Positions 30,233 through 40,997 of a stretch of 64,000 nucleotides of DNA are shown in pieces. Within the stretch, counting starts at the first letter, position 1, and each line of letters starts with the position of its first letter. The notes below the pieces were generated by a model. The model was not told where the DNA came from and ran no database searches. It saw only the letters and a list, made by a program, of their open reading frames with translations. Origin of the DNA: Leclercia sp. S52. GTDB taxonomy: Bacteria > Pseudomonadota > Gammaproteobacteria > Enterobacterales > Enterobacteriaceae. The stretch covers positions 4,278,001 to 4,342,000 of the forward strand of contig NZ_CP152474.1 of NCBI RefSeq assembly GCF_039727615.1, read 5' to 3'. The translations under genes were made by a program, and so were the position numbers.

Positions 30233-31567
30233 TTATTTCTGCAATTCCATACGTTTGATGTCACCCACTACGAACAGGTAGCAGAACATCGCCATCAGCG
30301 CGGAACAGCCTACAAATACCAGTGCCGCGTTGAACGAATGCAGTTCACTGACCAGATAGCCAATCACCAGCGGAGTGACGATTGACGCTACGTTGCCAAA
30401 GACGTTAAACACACCACCACACAGCCCAACAATCTCTTTCGGTGCGGTATCGGAAATCACCGGCCAGCCCAGGGCACCAAACCCTTTACCGAAGAAGGCT
30501 AGCGCCATCAGGGCCACCGCCAGCGCGGTGTTGTTGGTGTAGTTGCACAGAATGATTGAGGAGGCCAACAGCATACCCAGTACAATCGGCAGCTTACGCG
30601 CCAGAGTAATCGACTTGCCTTTCTTAATCAGGTGATCCGAGAAGACGCCGCCCAGCACGCCACCGGCAAAACCGCACAGTGCCGGAATGGACGCCACCAG
30701 CCCCACCTTCAGAATCGACATCCCCTTCTCCTGCACCAGATAAATCGGGAACCAGGTGAGGAAGAACCAGGTGATGGTATTAATAAAGTATTGCCCGAAA
30801 AATACGCCCAGCATCATGCGGTTGGACAATAACTGTTTGATGTAATGCAGCTTCGGACCGCTGGCCGCTTTGTCGCCCGGCTTTTTATGGTCCATGTCGA
30901 CCACCGCGCCGCCTTCCTTAATGAACTTCAGCTCTTCGGCGGTCATGCGTGGATGGTCGGTTGGGTTATGAATCAGCTTCACCCACAGGCCGGTCAGCAC
31001 AAAGCCGATAACGCCCATCACGGTAAAGACATGTTCCCAGCCCCAGGCGAAGGTCAGCCAGCCGAGCAGCGGGGAGAACAGCGCCAGCGAGAAATATTGT
31101 GCCGAGTTAAAAATGGCCGAGGCCGTACCGCGCTCTTTGGTCGGGAACCAGGCCGCCACGATACGGGCGTTGGCCGGGAAGGACGGTGCCTCGGAGAAGC
31201 CGAGCATAAAGCGCATAAAGAACATCGAGACGCCCGCCCAGGCCAGCGGGAAGAGATCGACAAAGCCCTGCAGGAAGGTGAACAGCGACCAGAAGAACAG
31301 GCTGTACGTATAGACCTTTTTCGAACCGAACTTGTCCAGCAGCCAGCCGCCGGGGATCTGCATCAGCAGGTAGGCCCAGCCGAAGGCGGAGAAGATGTAG
31401 CCCATCGACACGGCGCTTAACTGCAGCTCTTTGGCGACTTCCGTACCGGCAATAGAGAGCGTGGCGCGGTCGGCGTAATTGACTGCAGTAACAATAAATA
31501 TAATGAGCAATATTAAATAGCGGGTTGGGGCAACCTTTTTTGTTTCAACGGTAGTATCCAGCAACAT
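30233..31567 (-). CDS. garP: Galactarate/glucarate transporter GarP
   Basis: GarP is a 12-span major-facilitator importer for D-galactarate and D-glucarate, of the same anion:cation symporter family as ExuT in this window. From the ATG at 31567 it has 444 residues, the E. coli length, starting MLLDTTVETKK. Conserved parts are VNYADRATLSIAGTEVAKEL and FMLGFSEAPSFPANARIVA. AGAGGAAAT gives a good ribosome binding site; the longer frame from 31651 adds 28 residues of unlike sequence. It heads the garPLRK operon and is divergent from garD. Confidence 0.95.
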   Translation of the reverse strand: MLLDTTVETKKVAPTRYLILLIIFIVTAVNYADRATLSIAGTEVAKELQLSAVSMGYIFSAFGWAYLLMQIPGGWLLDKFGSKKVYTYSLFFWSLFTFLQGFVDLFPLAWAGVSMFFMRFMLGFSEAPSFPANARIVAAWFPTKERGTASAIFNSAQYFSLALFSPLLGWLTFAWGWEHVFTVMGVIGFVLTGLWVKLIHNPTDHPRMTAEELKFIKEGGAVVDMDHKKPGDKAASGPKLHYIKQLLSNRMMLGVFFGQYFINTITWFFLTWFPIYLVQEKGMSILKVGLVASIPALCGFAGGVLGGVFSDHLIKKGKSITLARKLPIVLGMLLASSIILCNYTNNTALAVALMALAFFGKGFGALGWPVISDTAPKEIVGLCGGVFNVFGNVASIVTPLVIGYLVSELHSFNAALVFVGCSALMAMFCYLFVVGDIKRMELQK

Positions 31568-31982
31568 TTTTATTTCCTCTGGTACATCAGCGAAATTATT
31601 TTTATTATTTAAGAAAGAGGCATTCCTGATTATTTCAGTAATGGCAGGCAAATACGGATAATTAATCCGATACCATGAAATCGTTAATGAGTATAATCAA
31701 CCACCCAAGGACGCGCATTGTGGAACCGCTCAATTATAGAAGGTGTGTTTAATATTATTTTGAGCAAATGCACAACCCCCTGGGCGCTGATGCACAGATT
31801 TCGTTATTGCCCCCCCTTATGCGCAGGCTAAGGTCAAAAATGAGTGATCGCGATCACGTTTTTAATTGCACGCCCCTGACATTCTTTATTCCACTGAGCA
31901 GAGTCTTTATTTCCTATAACAAGAAAATACACGTACTCTTTTACCCATTAATTATCCCCCACTCGCTGGAGAATACTGGACA
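31568..31982. other. garP-garD divergent control region
   Basis: These 415 nt hold no supported gene. They must carry the promoters of garPLRK and garD. In E. coli both are activated by CdaR, whose site I could not place by eye. The left two thirds are AT-rich. A CRP-like palindrome is listed separately, and a short frame from 31768 lacks any family features. Confidence 0.6.
31843..31858. promoter_or_regulatory. Candidate CRP site between garP and garD
   Basis: AGTGATCGCGATCACG contains the perfect palindrome GTGATCGCGATCAC, which matches the inner part of the CRP consensus (GTGA-N6-TCAC). It lies 125 nt upstream of garD. Confidence 0.55.
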
Positions 31983-33554
31983 ATGGCCGACATCGAAATT
32001 CGACAAACGTCGCCGGGCGCGTTTTATATTAAGGTTCACGACACCGATAACGTGGCGATTATTGTTAACGATCAGGGATTAAAAGCCGGAACGCGTTTCC
32101 CGGACGGGCTCGAACTGATCGAGCATATTCCACAGGGCCATAAAGTGGCGCTGGTTGATATCCCGGCGCAGGGCGAAATCGTGCGTTACGGCGAAGTCAT
32201 TGGCTATGCCGTACGGGCGATCCCGCAGGGCAGCTGGATTGACGAATCGCTGGTGGCGCTGCCGGAAGCACCGCCGCTGAATACCCTGCCGCTGGCGACC
32301 CGCGTCCCGGAACCTATGCCCGCTCTGGAAGGCTATACCTTCGAAGGCTTCCGCAATCCGGACGGCAGCGTTGGCACCAAAAACCTGCTCGGCATCAGCA
32401 CCAGCGTGCACTGCGTGGCGGGGGTGGTCGATTTCGTGGTGAAGATCATCGAGCGCGACCTGCTGCCAAAATACCCGAACGTTGACGGCGTGGTGGGGCT
32501 GAACCACCTGTACGGCTGCGGCGTGGCGATTAACGCTCCGGCGGCGATTGTGCCGATCCGTACCATCCACAATATCGCGCTGAACCCGAACTTTGGCGGC
32601 GAAGTGATGGTGGTGGGCCTTGGTTGCGAAAAACTGGTGCCAGAAAAACTGCTGCAGGGCACCGAGGATACCCAGGCTATTCCGGTGGACAGCGCCAGCA
32701 TCGTGCGTCTGCAGGATGAGCAGCACGTCGGTTTCCGTTCCATGGTCGATGACATTCTGCAGGTCGCCGAACGCCATCTGGCAAAACTGAACCAGCGCAA
32801 GCGTGAAACCTGCCCGGCCTCCGAGCTGGTGGTGGGGATGCAGTGCGGCGGCAGCGACGCCTTCTCCGGCGTGACCGCGAACCCGGCCGTTGGCTATGCC
32901 TCAGACCTGCTGGTGCGCTGCGGCGCCACGGTGATGTTCTCCGAAGTGACCGAAGTGCGTGATGCGATCCACCTGCTCACCCCGCGCGCCATCAACGAAG
33001 AGGTGGGCAAGCGCCTGCTGGAAGAGATGGCCTGGTACGATAACTATCTCGACATGGGCAAGACCGACCGCAGCGCCAACCCTTCTCCGGGCAATAAGAA
33101 AGGCGGCCTGGCGAACGTGGTGGAAAAAGCGCTGGGCTCTATCGCCAAATCGGGCCAGAGCGCCATCGTCGAGGTGCTCTCCCCGGGCCAGCGCCCAACC
33201 AAACGCGGCCTGATCTATGCCGCCACGCCGGCCAGCGATTTCGTCTGCGGAACCCAGCAGGTGGCCTCCGGCATCACCGTGCAGGTGTTCACCACCGGGC
33301 GCGGCACGCCATACGGCCTGATGGCGGTTCCGGTGATTAAAATGGCGACCCGCACCGAGCTGGCGAACCGTTGGTTTGACCTGATGGACATTAACGCGGG
33401 GACCATCGCTACCGGCGAAGAGAGCATTGAGGACGTGGGCTGGAAGCTGTTCCACTTTATTCTCGACGTGGCCAGCGGCCGCAAGAAAACCTTCTCCGAT
33501 CAGTGGGGATTACACAACCAGCTGGCGGTATTTAACCCGGCACCTGTGACCTGA
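31983..33554 (+). CDS. garD: Galactarate dehydratase GarD
   Basis: GarD dehydrates D-galactarate to 5-keto-4-deoxy-D-glucarate, the substrate of GarL. The 523 residues equal the E. coli protein. The N-terminal SAF domain comes first (about 1-100), followed by the UxaA-like catalytic domain with [42 protein letters not shown] and [10 protein letters not shown]. It shares this architecture with UxaA (13777-15264). It is divergent from garP and followed by a strong terminator. Confidence 0.96.
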   Translation: MADIEIRQTSPGAFYIKVHDTDNVAIIVNDQGLKAGTRFPDGLELIEHIPQGHKVALVDIPAQGEIVRYGEVIGYAVRAIPQGSWIDESLVALPEAPPLNTLPLATRVPEPMPALEGYTFEGFRNPDGSVGTKNLLGISTSVHCVAGVVDFVVKIIERDLLPKYPNVDGVVGLNHLYGCGVAINAPAAIVPIRTIHNIALNPNFGGEVMVVGLGCEKLVPEKLLQGTEDTQAIPVDSASIVRLQDEQHVGFRSMVDDILQVAERHLAKLNQRKRETCPASELVVGMQCGGSDAFSGVTANPAVGYASDLLVRCGATVMFSEVTEVRDAIHLLTPRAINEEVGKRLLEEMAWYDNYLDMGKTDRSANPSPGNKKGGLANVVEKALGSIAKSGQSAIVEVLSPGQRPTKRGLIYAATPASDFVCGTQQVASGITVQVFTTGRGTPYGLMAVPVIKMATRTELANRWFDLMDINAGTIATGEESIEDVGWKLFHFILDVASGRKKTFSDQWGLHNQLAVFNPAPVT

Positions 33555-33574
33555 GTTTGCAGTAAACCTCCTTT

Positions 33575-33602
33575 AGCATGGCTCCGGCCATGCTTTTTTT
33601 TG
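33575..33602 (+). terminator. Terminator after garD
   Basis: Stem AGCATGG / CCATGCT with a CTCCGG loop and a T8 tail, 20 nt past the stop. Confidence 0.93.
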
Positions 33603-33651
33603 CCTTTCGTTCTTCTGGTAAGTGATTATCGTCGGGCGGGACACGGGCAGG

Positions 33652-34633
33652 CTATCTTAAGACCTGCCAGTACCCCCCCTTTTCTGGCACCGACGCGTTG
33701 TACCCTGCCTTTGCTTTGTAAGGCGCTGAGATAGCGTTCTACCGTACGGGAGGTGACTCCAAGCATTAAGGCCAGTGCGGAGGCTGTCATCTTTGGCTGG
33801 GCAATCAGAAGTTGCAGGATGGTGCTCTCTTTTTCCGACATTTGTTCCGACATTTCTTCCGACATTGCCTGAGGGGTCGAAATACTCTCACGCAGCGCAT
33901 CAGCGAGATTCTGCAGCATAAATTCCACAAAAGCCGTGCAGTCGCTGGCTTTATCACACTCCCCAAGGATGGCGTAGTACCGCTCCTGCTGAAAGTGGAT
34001 CAGCGTTTCTACGGGCAGCCAGGCCAGCCCGGCACGCCAGTGGCTGAGGATAAGGGTTTGCCAGAGGCGGCCCATACGGCCATTGCCATCGGCAAAAGGA
34101 TGGATAAATTCAAATTCATAATGGAATACGGAGCTGGCAATCAGCGGGTGTAAGTCAGTGGTACTCAGCCACTTAAGCAGCTCATCCACCAGACGAGGGA
34201 CCTGAGACGCAGGAGGCGCCATATGCACCAGTTGGTTACCACGGTAGATCCCGACATCCCCCCGACGCAGGTGCCCGGGGTCATCTACAAGTCCCTTCAT
34301 CAGAAGCCGATGGGCACTTAACAAATCTTTCAGGCGACTTGCTTGCCAGATATTCAGGTGTTCATAGGCCTGGATGGCATTTCTGACTTCCTGAATATCC
34401 TTCGCCGGGGCCAGCACCCGCTTCCCATCCATAATCGCGGTAACCTGTTCAGTGGTCAGCGAATTATGCTCAATAGCTAAAGATGCCTGAATGGTGCGAA
34501 TACGATTCTCTTTGCGCAGCAGAGGTGAAGCTCGCCCCGTATACGCAGCCCAGTGCCCCAGCAATTCTCCCGTCTCAACCACCAGATTTAGGATTGCAGA
34601 CGTAATCGTAAAAGGTGGTTGATAACGGCTCAC
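33652..34633 (-). CDS. Fic-domain protein with C-terminal winged helix (frame broken near the end)
   Basis: A Fic-family protein of about 326 residues; such enzymes transfer AMP or related groups to target proteins. The full active-site motif HPFADGNGRMGR is at about 178-189. A candidate N-terminal inhibitory helix holds SLAIEHN (about 51-57): the key Glu is kept but is followed by His rather than Gly/Asn. EEMSEQMSEKES links to a winged-helix domain (about 270-320). The end is broken by a seven-C run at 33673-33679; with six the protein ends KGGYWQVLR, a usual ending for this family, while the unrepaired end (VLAGLKIACPCPARR) is not. The start is probably GTG at 34633 (MSRYQPPFTI) with AGGGGGAG upstream, 4 nt after rsmI, so it may share the rsmI transcript. 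The target is unknown. Confidence 0.83.
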
Positions 34634-34637
34634 CAGG

Positions 34638-35501
34638 TTACTCCCCCTGCTGCTCCAGCGCATACTTATACAGCGCGTTCTTTTTCACGCCGTGGATTTC
34701 CGCCGCCAGCGCGGCCGCTTTCTTCAGCGGCAGCTCGGTCTGCAGCAGCGCGAGGGTGCGCAGCGCATCGGCAGGCAGCGCGTCCTCTGTCGCTTTGTGC
34801 CCTTCGACAATCAGCACCATCTCGCCCTTGCGGCGGTTTTCGTCCTCTTTCACCCAGGCCAGCAGCTCGCCAACCGGCAGACCGTGGATGGTTTCCCAGG
34901 TTTTGGTCAGCTCGCGCGCCAGCACCACGTAACGGGCTTCTCCCCAGACCGCCACCATGTCCTCCAGGCTCTCCAGCAGACGGTGGGTAGATTCGTAGAA
35001 GATCAGGGTGCGGGGTTCGGCTTCCAGCGCCTTCAGCACGTCGCGACGGCCTTTGGATTTGGCGGGCAGGAAACCTTCATAGCAGAAACGATCCGACGGC
35101 AGGCCCGCTGCGCTCAGTGCGGCAATGGCGGCGCACGGTCCCGGCAGCGGTACCACCCGGATCCCGGCTTCGCGGCAGGTGCGGACCAGGTGATAGCCCG
35201 GGTCATTGATCAGCGGCGTGCCGGCATCGGACACCAGGGCGATGTTCTGCCCCTCTTTCAGTTTGGCCACCAGAATGGCAGCTTTTTGCTGCTCGTTATG
35301 ATCGTGCAGGGCGAACAGGCGGGCGTTAATCGCAAAATGTTGCAGCAGCAGACCAGTGTGGCGGGTATCTTCAGCTGCAATAAGATCAACGCTTTGCAAC
35401 ACGGTGAGCGCACGTTGGGTAATATCAGATAAATTCCCGATAGGAGTAGGTACAATATAAAGCTGACCCTGAGAATTATCTGCCGTTTCGTGTTGTTTCA
35501 T
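34638..35501 (-). CDS. rsmI: 16S rRNA (cytidine-1402-2'-O)-methyltransferase RsmI
   Basis: RsmI adds the 2'-O-methyl group to C1402 in the decoding centre of 16S rRNA. It is a tetrapyrrole-methylase-fold enzyme of 287 residues with [40 protein letters not shown] and the C-terminal [10 protein letters not shown]. It is divergent from lpoA as in E. coli, where the gene was called yraL. Here a Fic gene follows directly, which is a difference from E. coli. Confidence 0.96.
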   Translation of the reverse strand: MKQHETADNSQGQLYIVPTPIGNLSDITQRALTVLQSVDLIAAEDTRHTGLLLQHFAINARLFALHDHNEQQKAAILVAKLKEGQNIALVSDAGTPLINDPGYHLVRTCREAGIRVVPLPGPCAAIAALSAAGLPSDRFCYEGFLPAKSKGRRDVLKALEAEPRTLIFYESTHRLLESLEDMVAVWGEARYVVLARELTKTWETIHGLPVGELLAWVKEDENRRKGEMVLIVEGHKATEDALPADALRTLALLQTELPLKKAAALAAEIHGVKKNALYKYALEQQGE

Positions 35502-35563
35502 TGTCTCATCCGTATTGCCGATTTAATATTGAGCATTGCGTAAAAAATATCACTGGATACAGT

Positions 35564-37655
35564 ATGGTACCCTTAACGTTTCTTCATAATAAAGTCACGC
35601 GCAGCCTTCCGCTGGTGCTGGCAGCCCTGTTCTTTGCTGGCTGTGGTACCCAGGCGCCCGATCAAAGTGCTGCCCATATGGAGGGCACAGCGCAGGCTGA
35701 CTCCGGCTACTATCTGCACCAGATGGAGCAGAGCTCAGATGATACCCGGATCAACTGGCAATTACTCGCCATTCGTGCACTGCTGAAAGAGGGTAAAACC
35801 CAGCGTGCCGTCGAGCTGTTTAAGCAACTGCCGCAAACCTTGAGTGACCGTCAACGCTATGAGCAGTTCCTGTTGGCTGCGGAACTGAAAGTGGCGCAGA
35901 ACGACATGGCCGGAGCGAAGAAGATCCTCGGGAATATCGACGTCAGCGTGCTGGATAAAAACCAGCAGGCGCGTTTCTGGCAGGCTGGCATTACTGCGGA
36001 ACAGGGCCGCCCTTCCCTGACGCTGCTGCGGGCGCTGATCGCCCAGGAGCCGCTGCTCGCCGCCGCTGAAAAGCAGAAAAATATCGATGCCACCTGGCAG
36101 ACGCTCTCCGCCATGAATCCCGATCAGGCCAATGCGCTGGTGATTAACGCCGACGAAAATGTCCTGCAGGGCTGGCTGGATCTGCAGCGCGTCTGGTTCG
36201 ATAACCGCAACGATCCGAACATGCTGAAAGCCGGGATCAAAGACTGGCAGACCCGCTACCCGAACAACCCGGGGGGCAACCATGCTGCCCACGCAGCTGG
36301 TCAATGTGCAGAACTTCAAGCCGGCCTCCACCAGCAAAATCGCTCTGCTGCTGCCGCTGGATGGCCAGGCCGCCGTCTTTGGCCGCACTATCCAACAGGG
36401 TTTTGACGCGGCGAGAAATGGTACCGCTGCCGTCACGGGTAGCGCCGTTCCCGCCCAGGTCGCCCAGGCGGCTAACGCCGGTGACGTGGTGAGCCCGTCC
36501 AGTGTCGAAACCAACGACCTGACCACGACCCAGCCTGTCGTCGCACAGGAAGGCACAATGCAGGACCCGGTTCAGGCTCCTGAAACTACGCAACCTGTCG
36601 CTGCACCGGATAGCAGCGTCCAGGATCCAGCGCAGGCTCCTGCCGCCGCGCCAGCGCCTCAGGCCACGGCCAGCGCCAACCCGGCCGCCGAGGTGAAGGT
36701 GTATGACACCAGCGCCCAGCCGCTCGACCAGGTACTGAATCAGGTTCAGCAGGATGGTGCCAGCATCGTGGTGGGCCCGCTGCTGAAAAACAACGTGGAA
36801 GAGCTGATGAAGAGCAACACCACGCTGAACGTGCTGGCGCTGAACCAGCCGGAGCAGGTGCAGAATCGCCCGAACGTCTGCTACTTCGCCCTGTCGCCAG
36901 AAGATGAAGCCCGCGATGCCGCGCGCCATATCCACGAGCAAGGTAAGCAGGCCCCTCTGCTGCTGATCCCACGCAGCCAGCTGGGCGATCGCGTCGCTAC
37001 CGCCTTTGCCCAGGAGTGGCAACAGCTCGGCGGCGGCATTGTTCTGCAGCAGAAATTTGGCTCAAGCACGGAACTGCGCGCGGGCGTTAACGGCGGCTCG
37101 GGCATCGCCCTGACCGGCAGCCCGGTCACCTCCAGCCTGCCACAGCAGCAGGGCGTGACCATTGGCGGCCTGACCATCCCGGCCCCGCCAACGGACGCGC
37201 AGATTAGCGGCGGCGGCAACGTCGATGCGGCTTACATCGTCGCCACCCCGGAAGAGATTGGCTTTATCAAACCGATGATCGCCATGCGTAACGGCAGCCA
37301 GGCTGGCGTGTCGCTGTATGCCAGCTCGCGTAGCGCGCAGGGCACCGCTGGCCCGGACTTCCGCCTCGAAATGGAAGGCCTGCAGTACAGCGAGATCCCG
37401 ATGCTGGCAGGCAGCAACCCGGCGCTGATGCAGCAGGCGCTCAGCAGCGTACGTAACGACTACTCGCTGGCGCGTCTGTATGCCATGGGCGTGGACGCCT
37501 GGACGCTGGCAAACCATTTCACCCAGATGCGCCAGGTGCCCGGCTTTGAAATTAGCGGCAATACCGGCGATCTTACCGCCACTCAGGACTGCGTGATTAA
37601 CAGGAAGTTATCATGGCTCAAATACCAGCAGGGACAGATCGTTCCGGCCAGTTAA
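35564..37655 (+). CDS. lpoA: Penicillin-binding-protein activator lipoprotein LpoA (frame broken in a G6 run)
   Basis: LpoA is an outer-membrane lipoprotein that activates PBP1a for peptidoglycan synthesis. The lipobox FAGC places the lipidated Cys at residue 27. The N-terminal TPR-like domain runs to about residue 255, and the C-terminal part resembles a periplasmic-binding protein ([38 protein letters not shown]). The frame breaks in six G at 36271-36276; with five it reads [17 protein letters not shown]. The repaired protein has 696 residues. A Pro/Ala/Gln-rich linker carries a 20-residue imperfect tandem duplication. The ATG at 35564 is chosen because the signal peptide starts there. The break is probably a sequencing overcall. 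Confidence 0.93.
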
Positions 37656-38008
37656 CCCGCAAACAGACCGGCGACGCGCGCGAGCTTCAGGCGCGTCGCT
37701 GGCTTGAGCGCAAAGGACTGCGCTTTATCGCCGCTAACGTTCGCGCGCGCGGCGGTGAAATTGACCTTATCATGCAGGACGGCCCGACCATCGTGTTCAT
37801 TGAGGTGCGCTACCGCCAGTCATCCCGCTATGGCGGGGCCGCGGCCAGCGTGACCCGGGCCAAGCAACAAAAATTATTACTCACCGCCCAGTTGTGGCTT
37901 GTCCGGCATAATGGCAGCTTTGATACTGTGGATTGCCGGTTCGATGTGGTAGCCTTCACCGGAAACGCCATCGAATGGTTCAAAAACGCCTTCGGCGCAG
38001 ACGCGTAA
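37613..38008 (+). CDS. yraN: YraN family (UPF0102) nuclease-fold protein
   Basis: A 131-residue UPF0102 protein with a restriction-endonuclease-like fold. The characteristic core is [16 protein letters not shown], followed by [22 protein letters not shown], where the Glu, Asp and E-x-[VK] residues form a putative metal site. The function is not established. Its start overlaps the last 43 nt of lpoA, and the lpoA-yraN-diaA-dolP order is that of E. coli. Confidence 0.93.
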   Translation: MAQIPAGTDRSGQLTRKQTGDARELQARRWLERKGLRFIAANVRARGGEIDLIMQDGPTIVFIEVRYRQSSRYGGAAASVTRAKQQKLLLTAQLWLVRHNGSFDTVDCRFDVVAFTGNAIEWFKNAFGADA

Positions 38009-38029
38009 ATCAGATCGTTAAGGGATACC

Positions 38030-38620
38030 GTGCTCGAAAGAATTAAGGTGTGCTTCACCGAAAGCATTCAGACTCAGATCGCAGCGGCAGAAGCGCTGCC
38101 GGACGCCATCTCCCGTGCGGCGATGACGCTGGTACAGTCTCTGCTCAACGGCAACAAAATCCTCTGTTGTGGCAACGGCACCTCGGCCGCCAACGCACAG
38201 CATTTTGCTGCCAGTATGATCAATCGTTTTGAGACAGAGCGCCCCAGTTTACCTGCCATTGCACTTAATACCGATAACGTGGTCTTAACGGCGATTGCCA
38301 ACGATCGTCTCCATGATGAGATCTACGCCAAACAGGTACGTGCGTTAGGGCATGCCGGCGATGTACTGCTGGCTATCTCGACGCGCGGCAACAGCCGCGA
38401 CATCGTCAAAGCCGTTGAAGCCGCCGTCACGCGCGACATGACCATCGTCGCCCTGACCGGTTACGATGGCGGCGAGCTGGCGGGGCTGTTAGGTCCTCAT
38501 GATGTTGAGATCCGTATTCCTTCTCACCGCAGCGCGCGCATTCAGGAGATGCACATGCTGACGGTGAACTGTTTATGCGATCTGATCGATAACACGCTTT
38601 TCCCTCACCAGGATGATTAA
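38030..38620 (+). CDS. diaA: DnaA initiator-associating protein DiaA
   Basis: DiaA is a homotetrameric SIS-domain protein that binds DnaA and promotes timely initiation at oriC. It has 196 residues, as in E. coli. It resembles the phosphoheptose isomerase GmhA, with [21 protein letters not shown] and [20 protein letters not shown] as the SIS core. The start is GTG at 38030, preceded by AAGGGA. It lies 9 nt before dolP. Confidence 0.95.
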   Translation: MLERIKVCFTESIQTQIAAAEALPDAISRAAMTLVQSLLNGNKILCCGNGTSAANAQHFAASMINRFETERPSLPAIALNTDNVVLTAIANDRLHDEIYAKQVRALGHAGDVLLAISTRGNSRDIVKAVEAAVTRDMTIVALTGYDGGELAGLLGPHDVEIRIPSHRSARIQEMHMLTVNCLCDLIDNTLFPHQDD

Positions 38621-38629
38621 GGAGTATAC

Positions 38630-39205
38630 ATGAAGGCATTTTCGCCCCTCGCAGTCCTTATTTCTGCGCTGCTGCTTCAGGGATGTGTGGCTGCAGCGGT
38701 AGTGGGTACCGCCGCAGTAAGCACCAAAGCCGCGACTGACCCGCGTTCCGTGGGCACACAGGTGGATGACAGCACTCTGGAGCTGCGCGTGAACAGCGCC
38801 CTGTCCAAAGACCAACAGATTAAGAAAGAAGCGCGCATCAACGTCACGGCTTACCAGGGCAAAGTCCTGCTGGCAGGCCAGGCACCCAATACTGAACTTG
38901 CCGCCCGTGCGAAGCAGATCGCCATGGGTGTAGAAGGCACCACTGAGGTGTTTAACGAAGTGCGTCAGGGTCAGCCGATTGGCCTGGGTGATGCATCCAA
39001 CGACACCTGGATAACCACCAAAGTGCGCTCCCAGCTGTTGGGCAGCGATCAGGTGAAATCATCTAACGTAAAAGTGACCACCGAGAACGGCGAAGTGTTC
39101 CTGCTCGGCCTGGTCACCGACCGTGAAGGGAAAGCGGCGGCGGATATCGCCAGCCGGGTGAGCGGCGTGAAGCACGTCACCACCGCCTTTACCTACCTGA
39201 AGTAG
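38630..39205 (+). CDS. dolP: Outer-membrane lipoprotein DolP (two BON domains)
   Basis: DolP (YraP) is an outer-membrane lipoprotein found at division sites that supports envelope integrity and the BAM machinery. The lipobox LQGC gives a lipidated Cys at residue 19. Two BON domains follow: about 46-115 (STLELRVNSALSKDQQIKKE) and about 124-190 (NDTWITTKVRSQLLG). The 191 residues match E. coli. In E. coli it belongs to the sigmaE regulon; the promoter is not evident. A GC-rich hairpin GCCCTCTGCC/GGCAGAGGGC (39214-39236) follows. Confidence 0.95.
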   Translation: MKAFSPLAVLISALLLQGCVAAAVVGTAAVSTKAATDPRSVGTQVDDSTLELRVNSALSKDQQIKKEARINVTAYQGKVLLAGQAPNTELAARAKQIAMGVEGTTEVFNEVRQGQPIGLGDASNDTWITTKVRSQLLGSDQVKSSNVKVTTENGEVFLLGLVTDREGKAAADIASRVSGVKHVTTAFTYLK

Positions 39206-39238
39206 TTCTCCCCGCCCTCTGCCATCGGCAGAGGGCCA

Positions 39239-39883
39239 TCAGCCTCCCCCCTGCGCCATCTCCCTGAGCTTCGCTGACGGAATAATATTAACGCCGGCCG
39301 GTGACGCCCCCAGCGCCTCCTGCAGCATGACCTGCGCCACGTCCCGCGCGTCTATCGACTTCAGGTTGCCGGGCAACAGGCTGAACAGCGGCGCAAACAG
39401 CGACTCGCTGAAGCGATGCTTTTCCCGCTCACCCAGCAGCATCGACGGACGCACGATGGTCAGCCGCTCCCACTTCTGAGCGATCAAGGCCTCTTCCATT
39501 TTGCCTTTCACCTTGTTGTAGAAGAACGGCGAGTGCGCGTTGGCGCCCATGGCGCTCACCACCAGCAGATGCTTCGCCCCGAGCCGTTTGCCGGTCAGGG
39601 CCGTATCCACCACCAGGGTGTAGTCGGCATGGATAAAAGCCTCTTTGCTGCCCGCCTCACGCCGCGTGGTGCCCAGGCAGCAAAAGACGGTATCCACCGG
39701 ATCCTGAACCTGCGCCAGCGCGTCGGTCAGCTGCGGATCGTGCGGATTAAAGACGCCCTCGATATCGCCCAGCGGGCGACGCGTCGGGGCGGCGATATAG
39801 TTAACCTTTCGCTCCTGAATAAGCATACGCAGCAGGTGCCCGCCCACCAGACCGGTCGCGCCGGTAATTAAAACCTGACTCAT
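39239..39883 (-). CDS. yraR: NAD(P)-binding SDR-like protein YraR
   Basis: An atypical short-chain dehydrogenase/NmrA-like protein of 214 residues, function unknown. It has the glycine-rich motif [16 protein letters not shown] at the N-terminus, [17 protein letters not shown] and [20 protein letters not shown]; the latter resembles the catalytic Y-x-x-x-K. The start is the ATG at 39883 with GGAGGAG upstream; the longer frame from 39994 is not family-like. It converges with dolP. Confidence 0.92.
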   Translation of the reverse strand: MSQVLITGATGLVGGHLLRMLIQERKVNYIAAPTRRPLGDIEGVFNPHDPQLTDALAQVQDPVDTVFCCLGTTRREAGSKEAFIHADYTLVVDTALTGKRLGAKHLLVVSAMGANAHSPFFYNKVKGKMEEALIAQKWERLTIVRPSMLLGEREKHRFSESLFAPLFSLLPGNLKSIDARDVAQVMLQEALGASPAGVNIIPSAKLREMAQGGG

Positions 39884-40009
39884 GACTCCTCCTTTGCAGA
39901 TTAGTCCGTATGCGATTTCACATCCCTCAACCACACTTAGTAGTCTCATCGCTAAGTATCTACCACAAGCGAAGAAAAAGCTGTCTGAAGCCAAAACAAC
40001 GGAGGAAGC

Positions 40010-40528
40010 ATGAGCAAGAAAATTGCAGTCTTGATCACCGACGAGTTTGAAGATTCAGAATTCACCTCGCCTGCCGAGGCGTTTCGCAAGGCGGGGCATG
40101 AGGTGATTACAATCGAAAAACAGGCGGGAAAAACGGTGAAAGGCCATAAAGGCGAGGCCAGCGTTCCTATTGATAAGGCCATCGACGAGGTGCGGCCCGC
40201 AGATTTTGACGCTCTGCTGCTGCCCGGCGGCCACTCCCCGGACTCGCTGCGCAGCGACTCGCGCTTTGTGACTTTTACCAAAGACTTTGTCGCATCTGGT
40301 AAGCCGGTATTCGCCATCTGCCACGGCCCGCAGCTGCTGATCAGCGCCGAAGTGGTGCGTGGTCGCAAATTGACGGGCGTGAAATCGATCGCCATCGATC
40401 TGAAAAACGCCGGGGCGGATTTTCACGATCAGGAGGTGGTAGTCGATAAGGATCAGCTGGTCACCAGCCGGACGCCGGAAGATCTTATCGCCTTTAACCG
40501 TGAGGCGCTGCGCTTACTCGGCGCGTAA
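40010..40528 (+). CDS. yhbO: PfpI/DJ-1 family protein YhbO
   Basis: A 172-residue DJ-1/PfpI protein, reported in E. coli as a stress-protective protein with proposed deglycase (Maillard repair) activity. The nucleophile elbow [10 protein letters not shown] contains the conserved Cys (about 104), with the acidic partner in [23 protein letters not shown] precedes the ATG. Its 3' end overlaps the 3' end of the convergent yhbP by 15 bp. Confidence 0.94.
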   Translation: MSKKIAVLITDEFEDSEFTSPAEAFRKAGHEVITIEKQAGKTVKGHKGEASVPIDKAIDEVRPADFDALLLPGGHSPDSLRSDSRFVTFTKDFVASGKPVFAICHGPQLLISAEVVRGRKLTGVKSIAIDLKNAGADFHDQEVVVDKDQLVTSRTPEDLIAFNREALRLLGA

Positions 40529-40942
40529 CCAGTGATGTTTTTTGCCAAAGCCTAACGTGTTGTCAGTGAACTTGAGTTCATCCAGACGGATCTCCCATAC
40601 GGGGGCTGGCATGGCGGCGGCAACCGGAAAGCGGCGAAGGTAGTGCTTACGCATCGCGTCGCTTTCCTCCCCCTCCAGACGACGGATCTCCCCTTTAAAC
40701 TGCACGCCGCGGATCAAGGCCACGGTTTTCGGCTGTCCGTTGACGGTGCCCGCGACTCTGGCCTGCCTGCCGCTCATCTGCGCATGACGGGTTTTATCTT
40801 CGCTTAAGACGTAAAAGGCCACGCGCTGCGGGTCGTAATAGTAAAAGGCATTTGCGCACCACAGATCATCGTCCTGGTGAACGCACCAGGTGACGACGTG
40901 CTGCTTCGCCAGCCAGCGGTTGATGGCGGCCAGAGTTTCCAT
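40514..40942 (-). CDS. yhbP: YhbP family flavin-binding-like protein
   Basis: A 142-residue protein of the YhbP (UPF0306) family, related to the split-barrel pyridoxamine-phosphate-oxidase fold. Typical parts are [39 protein letters not shown] and [20 protein letters not shown]. No catalytic role is established. It converges on yhbO (15 bp overlap) and diverges from yhbQ. Confidence 0.92.
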   Translation of the reverse strand: METLAAINRWLAKQHVVTWCVHQDDDLWCANAFYYYDPQRVAFYVLSEDKTRHAQMSGRQARVAGTVNGQPKTVALIRGVQFKGEIRRLEGEESDAMRKHYLRRFPVAAAMPAPVWEIRLDELKFTDNTLGFGKKHHWLRAE

Positions 40943-40997
40943 TTCGCTTCTCTCTCGTGCTAAGGTGCGTTCACCTTAACATACTGAATCTTTCGCC

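Noticed and set aside
31768..32082. 104-codon frame upstream of garD
   Set aside because: It overlaps the garD start in another frame, runs through promoter DNA and has no family features.
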